Below the pieces are notes generated by a model, which worked only from the letters and a program-made list of their open reading frames with translations, made no database searches and was not told the DNA's origin. Below are positions 8,533 through 16,322 of a stretch of DNA of 21,397 nt, in pieces (positions within the stretch are counted from its first letter, which is position 1; the number at the start of each line of letters is the position of its first letter). This DNA is from Coriobacteriales bacterium (lineage in GTDB: Bacteria; Actinomycetota; Coriobacteriia; Coriobacteriales; JAEZZM01), in assembly GCA_029983705.1 (NCBI GenBank), contig JASBYZ010000016.1, positions 1 to 21,397 of the forward strand. The letters run 5' to 3'. Made by a program: the position numbers and the translations under genes.

Positions 8533-8768
8533 ATCATTACTCCTCAGTTAGTTAAATAAACATACACGGATAAATACTTTTCTGAATCTATAAGCAATAT
8601 GGTTATATGCGAAATTGTATCTAATTAATATTAAAATAAAAGAGTAATTTATTAAAAATTTATAAATTTTAATATTGGATAATAAAATATTATTAAAACG
8701 ATAGAGATATTTTAAATACTATATTGAATATAAGTGCTTTGAATATAAGTGCTTCGCAGTGAAATGAA
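8533..8768. other. AT-rich intergenic stretch upstream of the surface protein gene
   Basis: The gap to the next gene is 301 bases (8533-8833), and most of it is very AT-rich. It holds the ribosome site of the surface protein (GAGGAG, minus strand), a perfect 16-base palindrome AAAATTTA-TAAATTTT at 8655-8670, and the tandem repeat and terminator listed separately. A TACAAT hexamer occurs on the minus strand near 8615-8620, but without a clear -35 element I do not call a promoter. No coding frame is seen. Confidence 0.5.
8726..8755. repeat. 15-base tandem repeat, two copies
   Basis: GAATATAAGTGCTTT at 8726-8740 is followed at once by GAATATAAGTGCTTC at 8741-8755, with one difference at the last base; the preceding TT is also shared. 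It lies in non-coding DNA between the terminator hairpin and the surface protein gene. It may be a slippage product or a paired binding site. Confidence 0.85.
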
Positions 8769-8800
8769 TAATGGCTGCTGAACTCAGTCAGCAGCCATTA
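8762..8800 (-). terminator. Rho-independent terminator of the transporter/epimerase operon
   Basis: A perfect 13-base-pair stem, TAATGGCTGCTGA (8769-8781) with TCAGCAGCCATTA (8788-8800), closes a 6-base loop. On the minus strand it is followed by TTCATTTC, a broken T tract. It begins 34 bases past the stop of the class-III PLP enzyme, the expected place for the operon's end. The hairpin is clear; termination efficiency is uncertain because the T run is interrupted. Confidence 0.75.
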
Positions 8801-8833
8801 AACTAGCTAAATTACATTTATAGTATTATTTTA

Positions 8834-10186
8834 TTACCAGCCGCGTTCCCCAGAAATTAAATCATCAGAAAGCTTTCCATCTAAAAGCTCTTGCATACAT
8901 TCATCAAGTACATTTAGTGCCTTATCAAGTTGCTCTTCAGTAATTACGAGAGGTGGCTGGAATCTAATGACAGATTCAGCAATTGTGATTACGCAGACAC
9001 CTTTTTGGAAGGCTCTGGTAACAATCTTTAAGGCTGACATCTGGTCTTTTTGCTTAGTTTCTGGATCAATAATAGTTACGCCCATGTTAAGGCCAGCGCC
9101 GTGAATAAAGCCAATAAAGTTATACTTCTCTTTCATAGCCTCAAAGCGCTCGCGAGCATTTTTACCAAGTTTTTCTGATCTCTCAGCAAGATGCTCTTCT
9201 TCAATAACCTCTAGTGTTGCAAGAGATGCCGCACAACAAATTGGATTTCCTGCAGTGGTAAAGAGGTGAGCTGGAGCAGAGAGTGAATCCATAATCTCTG
9301 CCTTAGCAATAATTGCTGAAAGTGGCATTCCTGAAGCAATTGATTTACCTACAACCATAATGTCTGGTTCAATATCGTAGTGATCGATTGACCACATTTT
9401 GCCGGTTCTACCAAGACCTTGGTTAACCTCATCAATTGCAAATAAAATACCGTGTTCTTGGCAAAACTCATGGAGCTTTTTCCAGAATAGTTTAGGAGCT
9501 GGAACAATACCTAAGTCGCCAGCAATAGGCTCAAGCACAAAGGCTGCAGTTTCTTTTACAGGAACATAGTATTTAAACATCTCTTCAATTGGCTTAAAGA
9601 AGTGCTCTACTTGTTCTTCTTCACTCATCTCATAAATACCTTCTTGGTAAATATTTGGATAAGGAACATGGTAGATACCTGGAAGAAGTGGACCCATCTT
9701 TCTTCTCATGCCAAGTGAAATTGCAGATAAGCTCATCGAACCATAGGTTGAACCGTGGTATGAGCCAATAAAACTAATAATGTAAGGTCTTCCGGTATAT
9801 GCGCGAGCAAACTTAATTACTGCATCGTTTGCATCAGAGCCTGAGTTTCCAAATGCGACCTTTTTAGGGCTATCGCCCGGGGCAAGCTTTGCTAGTTTTT
9901 CTGCAAGCTCAACTTCAGGAGTGTGCCAGATATATGCAGGGGTGTAGTGAACGAGCATATCGGCCTGCTCTTGAATAGCTTTTACTACCTTAGGATGACA
10001 GTGTCCGGTATTAGTAGCAGAAGCACTTGCCAAAAGGTCAATGTACTCGTTTCCGTCCACATCGTATAAAAGAGCGCCTTCACCTCTATCTAGAACAATA
10101 TCGTAATAGCTCACGCGACTTGATTTTGAGTAAAACTGCAGTTCACGCTCAACCATTTTTTTAGAATTCTCAATATTCTCACTCAT
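8834..10186 (-). CDS. Class-III PLP enzyme, isoleucine 2-epimerase-like
   Basis: This fold-type I PLP enzyme belongs to aminotransferase class III. The start is the ATG at 10186, with AAGGAG 6 bases upstream; an in-frame GTG at 10201 overlaps that ribosome site and is rejected. That gives 450 residues. Motifs: GNSGSDAN (113-120) for phosphate binding, YHGSTYGS (143-150), EPIAGD (219-224), IDEVNQGLGRTG (251-262) with Asp252, and VGKSIASGMPLSA (279-291) with the PLP lysine Lys281. From memory these blocks and the length closely match the isoleucine 2-epimerase of Lactobacillus buchneri rather than GABA or ornithine aminotransferases, so racemisation of branched-chain amino acids at the alpha carbon is a good guess. 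A true aminotransferase remains possible. It is the second gene of an operon with a transporter 27 bases upstream. Confidence 0.85.
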   Translation of the reverse strand: MSENIENSKKMVERELQFYSKSSRVSYYDIVLDRGEGALLYDVDGNEYIDLLASASATNTGHCHPKVVKAIQEQADMLVHYTPAYIWHTPEVELAEKLAKLAPGDSPKKVAFGNSGSDANDAVIKFARAYTGRPYIISFIGSYHGSTYGSMSLSAISLGMRRKMGPLLPGIYHVPYPNIYQEGIYEMSEEEQVEHFFKPIEEMFKYYVPVKETAAFVLEPIAGDLGIVPAPKLFWKKLHEFCQEHGILFAIDEVNQGLGRTGKMWSIDHYDIEPDIMVVGKSIASGMPLSAIIAKAEIMDSLSAPAHLFTTAGNPICCAASLATLEVIEEEHLAERSEKLGKNARERFEAMKEKYNFIGFIHGAGLNMGVTIIDPETKQKDQMSALKIVTRAFQKGVCVITIAESVIRFQPPLVITEEQLDKALNVLDECMQELLDGKLSDDLISGERGW

Positions 10187-10213
10187 CTGTGCTCCTTTCA
10201 CTAACTCGTGGAC

Positions 10214-11401
10214 CTATTTGCTTTCGCTTGAGTTTAAAACTTCTAGAGCTTTTTCACGCTCAGCTTTAGCCTCTGCATAGCCATCTTTACCGGTAACTGC
10301 CCAGTAAATATATTTAGCTAATACCAATATCATAAAGAGTACTCCAAAATATCCAACAAATGGATAGATTGTGTTAACGAGTACTGAGAATGGTAGTTGG
10401 CCAACGATTAAAGCAATAACTGCAATAGCGATAATAAATGCGCGGTGCTTAGTTACGCTTTCTTGAGGCTTTGCAAACTGATTTGCGACCGAGATAAGCA
10501 TAGGCACAATGGTGTTAAAAATCATGATGAGCAATACGATTACAAAGACAAGTCCTACGATAGGAGAAATGAGTTGGGCAAACTGTAGGGCCGGAACTTC
10601 AACTTCGATAATTTTTGAGTAGGTTGATAACATCGCAAGGTTTAAAAATACTGCACAAAGTCCTAAGAGTGCACCACCAGCAATACCTCCCCAAATAGCC
10701 TCTTTTTTGGAAGCTGCCTCAGTTCCTAAGAGAGATAAGAAGGGGATACCTGCAACAATGTTATAAGCTACATACATTACTGCAGCCACAAGCCACCAAT
10801 TATTTGAGTCTCCCACACCCCTTACTACCTTATCGCCCGCAGCGGCAACCATGTCATTAGCGTTTGGAAGATTATCGAAGTTCATGAAGAGCGCAATAAG
10901 GGCAATTAAGATAAGAAATAGAATTGCGACTGGTCCAATGGAGCCAAGCACATGTACCAGTTTTCTTAAGCCGAGCAAAGCGACGACGACAGAAGCTAGC
11001 GCCACGATTATATTTCCTATCATGTTAGGAATGCCAAAGTACTGATTTAAGGTAGCTCCACCACCAGAGATCATGATAACGGTTACAAGGAAGCAGAATA
11101 AGATGGTAAACCACTCAAAAAAGGCACCAAAATATTTGCCGCAGAAAAATTTAAAGGGATCCATCTTTTTTGAGTGCTTAAATTGATAACCAAAGTTCAT
11201 GAGCACTGCACCCAAAAGACCAAAGAGCACCATGGTAATAAGAGATCCAAAAATACCGTTGATTCCGTAGTTTGTAAAAAATTGCATAACTTCTTGACCG
11301 GAGGCAAAGCCTGAACCGATCAAGGTTCCAACCATGGTACCAGCAAATTGCATTACCTTTTGAAATCTAAAGGTACCTTTTGGAGCTGTGTTCGCTTCCA
11401 T
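10214..11401 (-). CDS. YkvI-family membrane transporter
   Basis: This 395-residue integral membrane protein has about ten to eleven hydrophobic segments. Its glycine-rich first segment (GTMVGTLIGSGFASGQE) is typical of the uncharacterised YkvI family, distant relatives of LeuT-fold amino-acid transporters. The start is the ATG at 11401, with AAAGG about 8 bases upstream; the GTG six bases further up is too close to the ribosome site. The cytoplasmic tail is charged (EAKAEREKALE). It is the first gene of a two-gene operon with the isoleucine-epimerase-like PLP enzyme, so import or export of a branched-chain or D-amino acid is the natural hypothesis; the sequence alone does not give the substrate. 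On the minus strand TTTACA near 11472-11477 is a weak candidate -35. Confidence 0.85.
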   Translation of the reverse strand: MEANTAPKGTFRFQKVMQFAGTMVGTLIGSGFASGQEVMQFFTNYGINGIFGSLITMVLFGLLGAVLMNFGYQFKHSKKMDPFKFFCGKYFGAFFEWFTILFCFLVTVIMISGGGATLNQYFGIPNMIGNIIVALASVVVALLGLRKLVHVLGSIGPVAILFLILIALIALFMNFDNLPNANDMVAAAGDKVVRGVGDSNNWWLVAAVMYVAYNIVAGIPFLSLLGTEAASKKEAIWGGIAGGALLGLCAVFLNLAMLSTYSKIIEVEVPALQFAQLISPIVGLVFVIVLLIMIFNTIVPMLISVANQFAKPQESVTKHRAFIIAIAVIALIVGQLPFSVLVNTIYPFVGYFGVLFMILVLAKYIYWAVTGKDGYAEAKAEREKALEVLNSSESK

Positions 11402-11558
11402 GAGCACATCCTTTCTAAAATTATTTGAATGAAGTACATGAATAATAGCTAATAAAATTTGAATAAATTTTGTAAATAACTTATTTTAGGTGAGCGGTAG
11501 CACGCTATTTGCGCAGTTGCCTGCTTTATTGAAGAAATTATGCAGGCCAAAGTATGGA
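11402..11558. other. Divergent intergenic region between transporter operon and rplM
   Basis: This non-coding stretch is AT-rich on the transporter side. An inverted repeat, TTGCCTGC (11517-11524) with GCAGGCCAA (11542-11550) carrying one bulged C, surrounds a 17-base loop just upstream of the rplM promoter. It has no T tract, so it could be an operator or a chance hairpin. I see no small gene here. Confidence 0.4.
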
Positions 11559-11587
11559 TTGACTAAAATCTCTGCACTATTTAAACT
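11559..11587 (+). promoter_or_regulatory. Candidate promoter of rplM-rpsI
   Basis: TTGACT (11559-11564, 5 of 6 to consensus) and TAAACT (11582-11587, 4 of 6) are separated by 17 bases. Transcription would begin near 11594, leaving a leader of about 70 bases before the rplM GTG. In that leader CAGAG (11603-11607) can pair with CTCTG (11618-11622). Confidence 0.5.
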
Positions 11588-11662
11588 TAAAAGGTTCCTT
11601 ATCAGAGCCCCGTGAAACTCTGTAGTTGAACATATTTTGTTAGTAAAATGGAGGACATTTCC

Positions 11663-12097
11663 GTGAAAACCTATTACGCCAAACCAGGCGAAGTAGAGCG
11701 CAAGTGGGTCCTAGTTGACGCAGACGGCATGACCTTAGGTCGTCTCGCAACTCGTGTAGCTGAAATTTTGCGCGGTAAGAATAAGCCTGAGTACACCCCT
11801 CATGTTGACACCGGTGATTTTGTTGTTGTTATCAACGCAGATAAAGTCCAGCTCACTGGTAACAAGGCTGCTCAGAAAACCTACTATCGCCACACCGGTT
11901 ACACCGGACATTTAAAGAGCGAGACCTTTGAAGAGGCTATGGCAAAGCATCCTGAGCGTGTTGTAGAGCGCGCTGTTAAGGGCATGCTTCCTAAGACCAC
12001 CCTTGGTCGCCAGCAATTCATGAAATTAAAGGTATACGCTGGTTCAGAGCATCCACACGCTGCTCAGAACCCACAAAAGATTGAATTGGAGGCTTAA
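11663..12097 (+). CDS. rplM: 50S ribosomal protein L13
   Basis: L13 is an early-assembling large-subunit protein that binds 23S rRNA. The protein reads [15 protein letters not shown] at its start, the usual L13 beginning, and contains [18 protein letters not shown] and the late [11 protein letters not shown] block. The correct start is the GTG at 11663: GGAGG at 11650-11654 sits 8 bases ahead of it, and the in-frame ATG at 11648 overlaps that ribosome site. This gives 144 residues, close to the usual 142-148. It is co-transcribed with rpsI, 5 bases downstream, the near-universal bacterial pair. Confidence 0.97.
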   Translation: MKTYYAKPGEVERKWVLVDADGMTLGRLATRVAEILRGKNKPEYTPHVDTGDFVVVINADKVQLTGNKAAQKTYYRHTGYTGHLKSETFEEAMAKHPERVVERAVKGMLPKTTLGRQQFMKLKVYAGSEHPHAAQNPQKIELEA

Positions 12098-12102
12098 AGA
12101 TC

Positions 12103-12501
12103 ATGGCTAATACTCAAGAGGCACTCTATATCGGTCTTGGTAGACGTAAAGACGCTGTAGCTCGTGTAAGACTTGTTCCAGGTAGCGGTAAGGTTACTGT
12201 TAACAAGCGTGACGCAAAAGATTACTTTGGTCGTCAAGCTGTTGTTGACATGATTCTTGCACCATTTACCGTAACTGACACCGTTGATCACTTTGACGTT
12301 GTTGCTACCCTTACTGGTGGCGGTAAAATGGGACAGGCAGGCGCTTTAAGATTAGGTATTGCTCGTGCATTACTTGATGCAGGTGAGTACCGCGACGATC
12401 TTAAGAAGGCTGGCTACTTAACCCGTGACCCACGTTCTGTTGAGCGCAAGAAGTACGGTTTAAAGAAAGCTCGCAAGCGTCCACAATTCTCAAAGCGTTA
12501 A
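12103..12501 (+). CDS. rpsI: 30S ribosomal protein S9
   Basis: S9 is a small-subunit head protein whose C-terminal tail reaches the P-site tRNA. It has the standard [12 protein letters not shown] block near the N-terminus, [20 protein letters not shown] in the middle and the invariant ending [12 protein letters not shown]. At 132 residues it is the normal length. A GGAGG ribosome site lies at the end of rplM, about 10 bases upstream of the ATG. It is the last gene of the rplM-rpsI operon, followed by a hairpin terminator. Confidence 0.98.
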   Translation: MANTQEALYIGLGRRKDAVARVRLVPGSGKVTVNKRDAKDYFGRQAVVDMILAPFTVTDTVDHFDVVATLTGGGKMGQAGALRLGIARALLDAGEYRDDLKKAGYLTRDPRSVERKKYGLKKARKRPQFSKR

Positions 12502-12534
12502 TTTTATTTATCCGCTTTTATATGTGTATCGTAC

Positions 12535-12568
12535 AGAGCTCGCCTTTATACAGGTGAGCTCTTTGCTT
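12535..12568 (+). terminator. Hairpin terminator after rpsI
   Basis: AGAGCTCGCC (12535-12544) pairs with GGTGAGCTCT (12553-12562) as a 10-base-pair stem with one G-U pair and an 8-base loop, followed by TTGCTTATTT. It lies 33 bases past the rpsI stop and before glmM. The T tract is imperfect, so some readthrough into glmM is possible. Confidence 0.72.
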
Positions 12569-12591
12569 ATTTCTAGAAAGTTTTAATCCTT

Positions 12592-13917
12592 ATGTCTCAA
12601 AAATTATTTGGTACCGATGGAGTTCGTGGCATTGCTAATCAGGAGTTAAGTCCTGAACTTGCTTTTAGACTGGGCGAGGCAGCAGCGCACTTTTTAGGTG
12701 AGCATATTGTTATTGGCAAGGATACTCGTAAATCTGGTGACATGCTTGAAAGTATGCTCGCCGCTGGCATTATGTCTCAGGGGGCAACCCCACATCTTGC
12801 AAGAGTTATTCCAACTCCAGCTATTGCCTATCTCACAAAGAATTTAGCTATGGACGGCGGAATTGTAGTTTCTGCTTCCCATAATCCACCTGAGTATAAC
12901 GGCATTAAATTCTTTAGCGCAGGGGGCTTTAAGCTGCCTGATGCCTTAGAAGATAAAATTGAGCGCTATGTTTTAGAAGAGAGCGTAGCCAAGGGTGTTA
13001 GACCCATAGGTGAGCGTCTTGGCTCACTTGAGCGTATTGATGACGCCGCTCAAAGATATATTGAACATGCACTCAGTAGTGCACACGACTTAAGCGGCCT
13101 TAAGGTAGCGCTTGATCTTGGGCACGGTGCTTCAAGTTTTACCACCCCTGAGGCCTTTAGGCGTCTGGGAGCTGAAGTCTTTGTTATAAACGATGACTAT
13201 AACGGTGTCGATATCAATGTACACTGCGGTTCTACCCACCTAGAGCCTCTTAAGGCCTTTGTGCGTGAGTGTAAGGCTGATATTGGCTTTGCCCATGATG
13301 GGGACGCAGATAGAGTGCTTGCAGTTGATGAGACAGGCGAAGAACTTGATGGTGACTACATCTTGGCATTTTCTGCTCTAGACCTTAAAGACCAGGGCAA
13401 ACTTGCGCAAAATACTCTGGTAAGCACTGTTATGGCAAATTTGGGACTTAAAAAGTTTCTTGAAGCTCACGATATCTTGTTTGAGCAAACTCAGGTGGGA
13501 GATCGCTATGTACTTGAGCGCATGCAAGAAATTGGCGCGGTCTTAGGTGGAGAGCAGTCCGGCCATATTATCTTTTTAGATAAAAATACCACCGGAGACG
13601 GCCTTCTTACCGCTCTTGAACTTGCAGGACTTCTTAAAAAGAAGGGTGGCAAACTCTCAGAGCTTAAGTCACTTCTTAAAAAATATCCTCAAGTGCTTAT
13701 CAATGTAAAGGTTCAAGACAAGTCAGGCCTTGAGCGTAATACTAATATTTTAGAAAAACAAAAAGAACTTGAAGATATACTTGGTGCGGGTGGAAGAATA
13801 CTCCTAAGAGCATCAGGTACTGAACCCCTTATCAGAGTGATGGTTGAAGCTGAGTCTGAAGCACAAGCTCAAAAGATTGCTAAAGAACTTGCAGACACTG
13901 TGTCAAAAGAACTTTAA
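12592..13917 (+). CDS. glmM: Phosphoglucosamine mutase
   Basis: The enzyme converts glucosamine-6-phosphate to glucosamine-1-phosphate on the way to UDP-GlcNAc for peptidoglycan. It starts with KLFGTDGVRG, the GlmM hallmark. The phosphoserine loop SASHNPP places the catalytic serine at Ser96, the Mg site DGDADR is at 236-241, the sugar-binding GGEQSGH block is present, and the phosphate-binding RASGTEPLIRV lies near the C-terminus. The length of 441 residues is typical. The ribosome site is weak (AGAAAG about 11 bases before the ATG), and no strong promoter is seen between the rpsI hairpin and the start. The next gene is glmS, so consecutive steps are encoded side by side. Confidence 0.97.
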   Translation: MSQKLFGTDGVRGIANQELSPELAFRLGEAAAHFLGEHIVIGKDTRKSGDMLESMLAAGIMSQGATPHLARVIPTPAIAYLTKNLAMDGGIVVSASHNPPEYNGIKFFSAGGFKLPDALEDKIERYVLEESVAKGVRPIGERLGSLERIDDAAQRYIEHALSSAHDLSGLKVALDLGHGASSFTTPEAFRRLGAEVFVINDDYNGVDINVHCGSTHLEPLKAFVRECKADIGFAHDGDADRVLAVDETGEELDGDYILAFSALDLKDQGKLAQNTLVSTVMANLGLKKFLEAHDILFEQTQVGDRYVLERMQEIGAVLGGEQSGHIIFLDKNTTGDGLLTALELAGLLKKKGGKLSELKSLLKKYPQVLINVKVQDKSGLERNTNILEKQKELEDILGAGGRILLRASGTEPLIRVMVEAESEAQAQKIAKELADTVSKEL

Positions 13918-13928
13918 TCACATCAAGC

Positions 13929-13937
13929 TGGTATAAT
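13929..13937 (+). promoter_or_regulatory. Extended -10 promoter for glmS
   Basis: TG-G-TATAAT is a perfect match to the extended -10 consensus (TG at 13929-13930, TATAAT at 13932-13937). The -35 region is poor, as expected for this class. A start near 13944 leaves a leader of under 30 bases before the glmS ATG, too short for a glmS ribozyme. It may drive the whole glmS-to-rimI gene block. Confidence 0.65.
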
Positions 13938-13972
13938 TTTCAATTAATAACTTAAGTAATATAGGAGTTTAT

Positions 13973-15814
13973 ATGTGTGGAATTGTAGGATACGCTGGTA
14001 AAAATGAGGTTGTTGACTTTTTACTCTCCGGTCTTTATTCCCTTGAATATCGAGGCTATGATTCTGCGGGTATTGCCCTGGTATGCGATCAGGGTGCACT
14101 AGAAGTTGTAAAGCGTGCGGGAAGTGTTTCTCATCTTGATGAGGCTATAAAAACTCTCGGCTTAAATGCATGTACTGGTATTGGACATACACGCTGGGCA
14201 ACTCATGGTGAGCCATCTGAGTTAAATGCACACCCTCATGTTAATAGCGACAACACCTTAGCCCTCGTACATAACGGCATTATAGAAAACCACTATGTGT
14301 TACGAGAAGAGCTTGAGGCAAAAGGCTACGTCTTTAAAACTGAGACTGACACCGAGGTTATCGCCTTTTTACTCGATCAAGAATATAAAAAGCTTGGCAG
14401 CACAGATATGCCTCAGGCACTTATTAATACCTGCAAACAGCTTAAGGGTGCCTATGCTATTGCAGTTTGCCATGTTGACTACCCTCATGAGATTTTTGCT
14501 GCTCGAAACGGCTCTCCACTTGTATGTGCACAAAGTAATCAGGGTGCCTATCTTGCATCTGATATGATTGCGCTTGCCAAGTATGTTGACGAGCTTATCG
14601 TGCTAGATAATGGTCAGTTTGCCCACCTTAAAAGTGATGGAAGCGTAAGAGTTTTTGATAGCCAAATTAATAGCTTAGAGCACCAAACTATGCAGGTGGA
14701 CGCAAATAATGTACCTGCTGCAAGTGGTGAGTATCCAGACTTTATGCTCAAAGAAATTTATGAGCAGCCAGAAATTGCACGCCGTATTGTAGATGGACAC
14801 TTTAAAGATGGACATATTAGACTTGATGGCTTAAATATTTCTGATGCTGACATTAAAGACACTGACAGAATCTTTATTGTAGCCTGCGGTTCATCCTATC
14901 ACGCATCCTTAATTGCAAAGTCATACATTGAAAGCGTTGCACGCATCCCAGTTGAAGTGGCTGTTGCCTCTGAGTTTAACTACCAAGACGTGCTGGTAAG
15001 TGAACATACCTTATGCATCGTGGTAACTCAGTCAGGTGAGACTGCTGATACATTATCTGCAGCTCGAAAGATAAAGGGCCTTGGGGCTAAGGTCTTTGCA
15101 ATCACCAATGTTATCGGTTCTACAGCAGCACGTGAGGCAGACGGTGTGCTCTACACCAATGCAGGTCCTGAAGTTTCAGTGGCGGCAACAAAAACCTATT
15201 TTGCACAAGTGCTTGCAATGTATTTGCTCGCCCTCTTTTTGGCCGATAAAAAAGAAAAACTTGAGCCTCAAGATATAGTGAACGCTGTTAGTTCACTGAG
15301 AAAGCTTCCTCAAGCAATTGAAGACATTCTTAAAGATATTTCAAGCTATGAAAAGTGTGCTGAGGTATGTGAGGGTGCACGTTCTGCACTCTTTATTGGA
15401 CGCGGAGTTAACTATCCAACTGCATCAGAGGGTGCACTCAAGCTTAAAGAAATCTCATACCTACACGCTGAATCATATCCAGCAGGAGAGATGAAGCATG
15501 GCCCTATTGCTCTATTAGAGCCAGGATTTCCTGTGATTGTAGTAATACCTCAAGATCAAACGCGCAATAAGACACTTTCAAATATTGAAGAAATTATGGC
15601 GCGTGGAGCTCAGGTATGTGCACTTGCAACTGAGGGCGATGAGCAGGTAAAAGAAAGCGCAAACTATACCATGTTTGTTCCTGCTATAGATACAGATCTT
15701 ACCCCACTTGTCTCAATTGTTCCACTACAGATTTTTGCTCGTAAGGTAGCTTTTGATCGCGGTCAAAACGTTGATAGACCAAGAAACCTTGCTAAGTCAG
15801 TAACGGTTGAATAA
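13973..15814 (+). CDS. glmS: Glutamine-fructose-6-phosphate aminotransferase (isomerizing)
   Basis: The enzyme makes glucosamine-6-phosphate from fructose-6-phosphate and glutamine, the entry step of amino-sugar synthesis. The N-terminal glutaminase domain begins MCGIVGYAG, with Cys2 as nucleophile once Met is removed, and has GHTRWATHG and HNGIIENH. Two SIS sugar-isomerase domains follow, with CGSSYHASL, TQSGETADT, GRGVNYPTASEGALKLKE and AGEMKHGPIALLE. The C-terminus DRPRNLAKSVTVE is canonical. The length of 613 residues is normal. An AGGAG ribosome site precedes the ATG. It follows glmM by 55 bases that contain its own promoter and is followed by acpS after 14 bases. Confidence 0.98.
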   Translation: MCGIVGYAGKNEVVDFLLSGLYSLEYRGYDSAGIALVCDQGALEVVKRAGSVSHLDEAIKTLGLNACTGIGHTRWATHGEPSELNAHPHVNSDNTLALVHNGIIENHYVLREELEAKGYVFKTETDTEVIAFLLDQEYKKLGSTDMPQALINTCKQLKGAYAIAVCHVDYPHEIFAARNGSPLVCAQSNQGAYLASDMIALAKYVDELIVLDNGQFAHLKSDGSVRVFDSQINSLEHQTMQVDANNVPAASGEYPDFMLKEIYEQPEIARRIVDGHFKDGHIRLDGLNISDADIKDTDRIFIVACGSSYHASLIAKSYIESVARIPVEVAVASEFNYQDVLVSEHTLCIVVTQSGETADTLSAARKIKGLGAKVFAITNVIGSTAAREADGVLYTNAGPEVSVAATKTYFAQVLAMYLLALFLADKKEKLEPQDIVNAVSSLRKLPQAIEDILKDISSYEKCAEVCEGARSALFIGRGVNYPTASEGALKLKEISYLHAESYPAGEMKHGPIALLEPGFPVIVVIPQDQTRNKTLSNIEEIMARGAQVCALATEGDEQVKESANYTMFVPAIDTDLTPLVSIVPLQIFARKVAFDRGQNVDRPRNLAKSVTVE

Positions 15815-15828
15815 GAAGAGATGTTGCT

Positions 15829-16314
15829 GTGGCAGTTGTAGGTGTTGGCGTAGATATACTTGAAATAGAGCGGATGGAGCGGGTGCTTGAGCGCAGCCCA
15901 CGCTTTGTACAAAAAGTATTTAGCGAGCAAGAACGTCACTACTGTGAACACAAGGTGCGCCCTGCGGCTCACTATGCCGCTCGATTTGCTGCTCGAGAAG
16001 CGGTGCTTAAGGCTTTAGGTACTGGTTTTGGCTGTGGCATTAAGTTTAGCGATATCTCAATTGAGCTCGATAAAAAGGGAAAGCCTCTGGTGATTTTAGA
16101 GGGTAGAGCCAAAGAGATTATGGAAGAAAAGGGCGTTATTTCAGTTGAAGTATCGCTTTCACATACCCAAAGCTTAGCGGTGGCAAATGCTGTAGCAATT
16201 ACTCAGGCTGCCGTACCAGAAAAAGAGCAAAAAGAGGATACTAAATACAAGCTTCAACAAAGCTTTAAAGAAATGCGTTCACTGTTAGATGAAATGGATA
16301 CGCCTCAAGCATAA
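15829..16314 (+). CDS. acpS: Holo-[acyl-carrier-protein] synthase with C-terminal extension
   Basis: The enzyme transfers 4'-phosphopantetheine from CoA to a serine of acyl carrier protein for fatty-acid synthesis. Family residues visible: GVDILEIER with Asp9, FSEQER, AARFAAREAVLKALGTG with Glu57 and Lys61, and SLSHTQSLAVANA with His112. The start is GTG at 15829, because the nearby ATG at 15821 is in another frame. The protein is 161 residues while AcpS is usually about 120-130. The extra part, from about residue 125 to 161, is charged and probably helical (EKEQKEDTKYKLQQSFKEM). It is packed between glmS and nnrDE with gaps of 14 and 8 bases, consistent with one operon. Confidence 0.95.
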   Translation: MAVVGVGVDILEIERMERVLERSPRFVQKVFSEQERHYCEHKVRPAAHYAARFAAREAVLKALGTGFGCGIKFSDISIELDKKGKPLVILEGRAKEIMEEKGVISVEVSLSHTQSLAVANAVAITQAAVPEKEQKEDTKYKLQQSFKEMRSLLDEMDTPQA

Positions 16315-16322
16315 AAGGATGT

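Noticed and set aside
13938..13972. A glmS ribozyme in the glmS leader
   Set aside because: The leader from the TATAAT promoter to the ATG is only about 30 bases, too short for the ribozyme.
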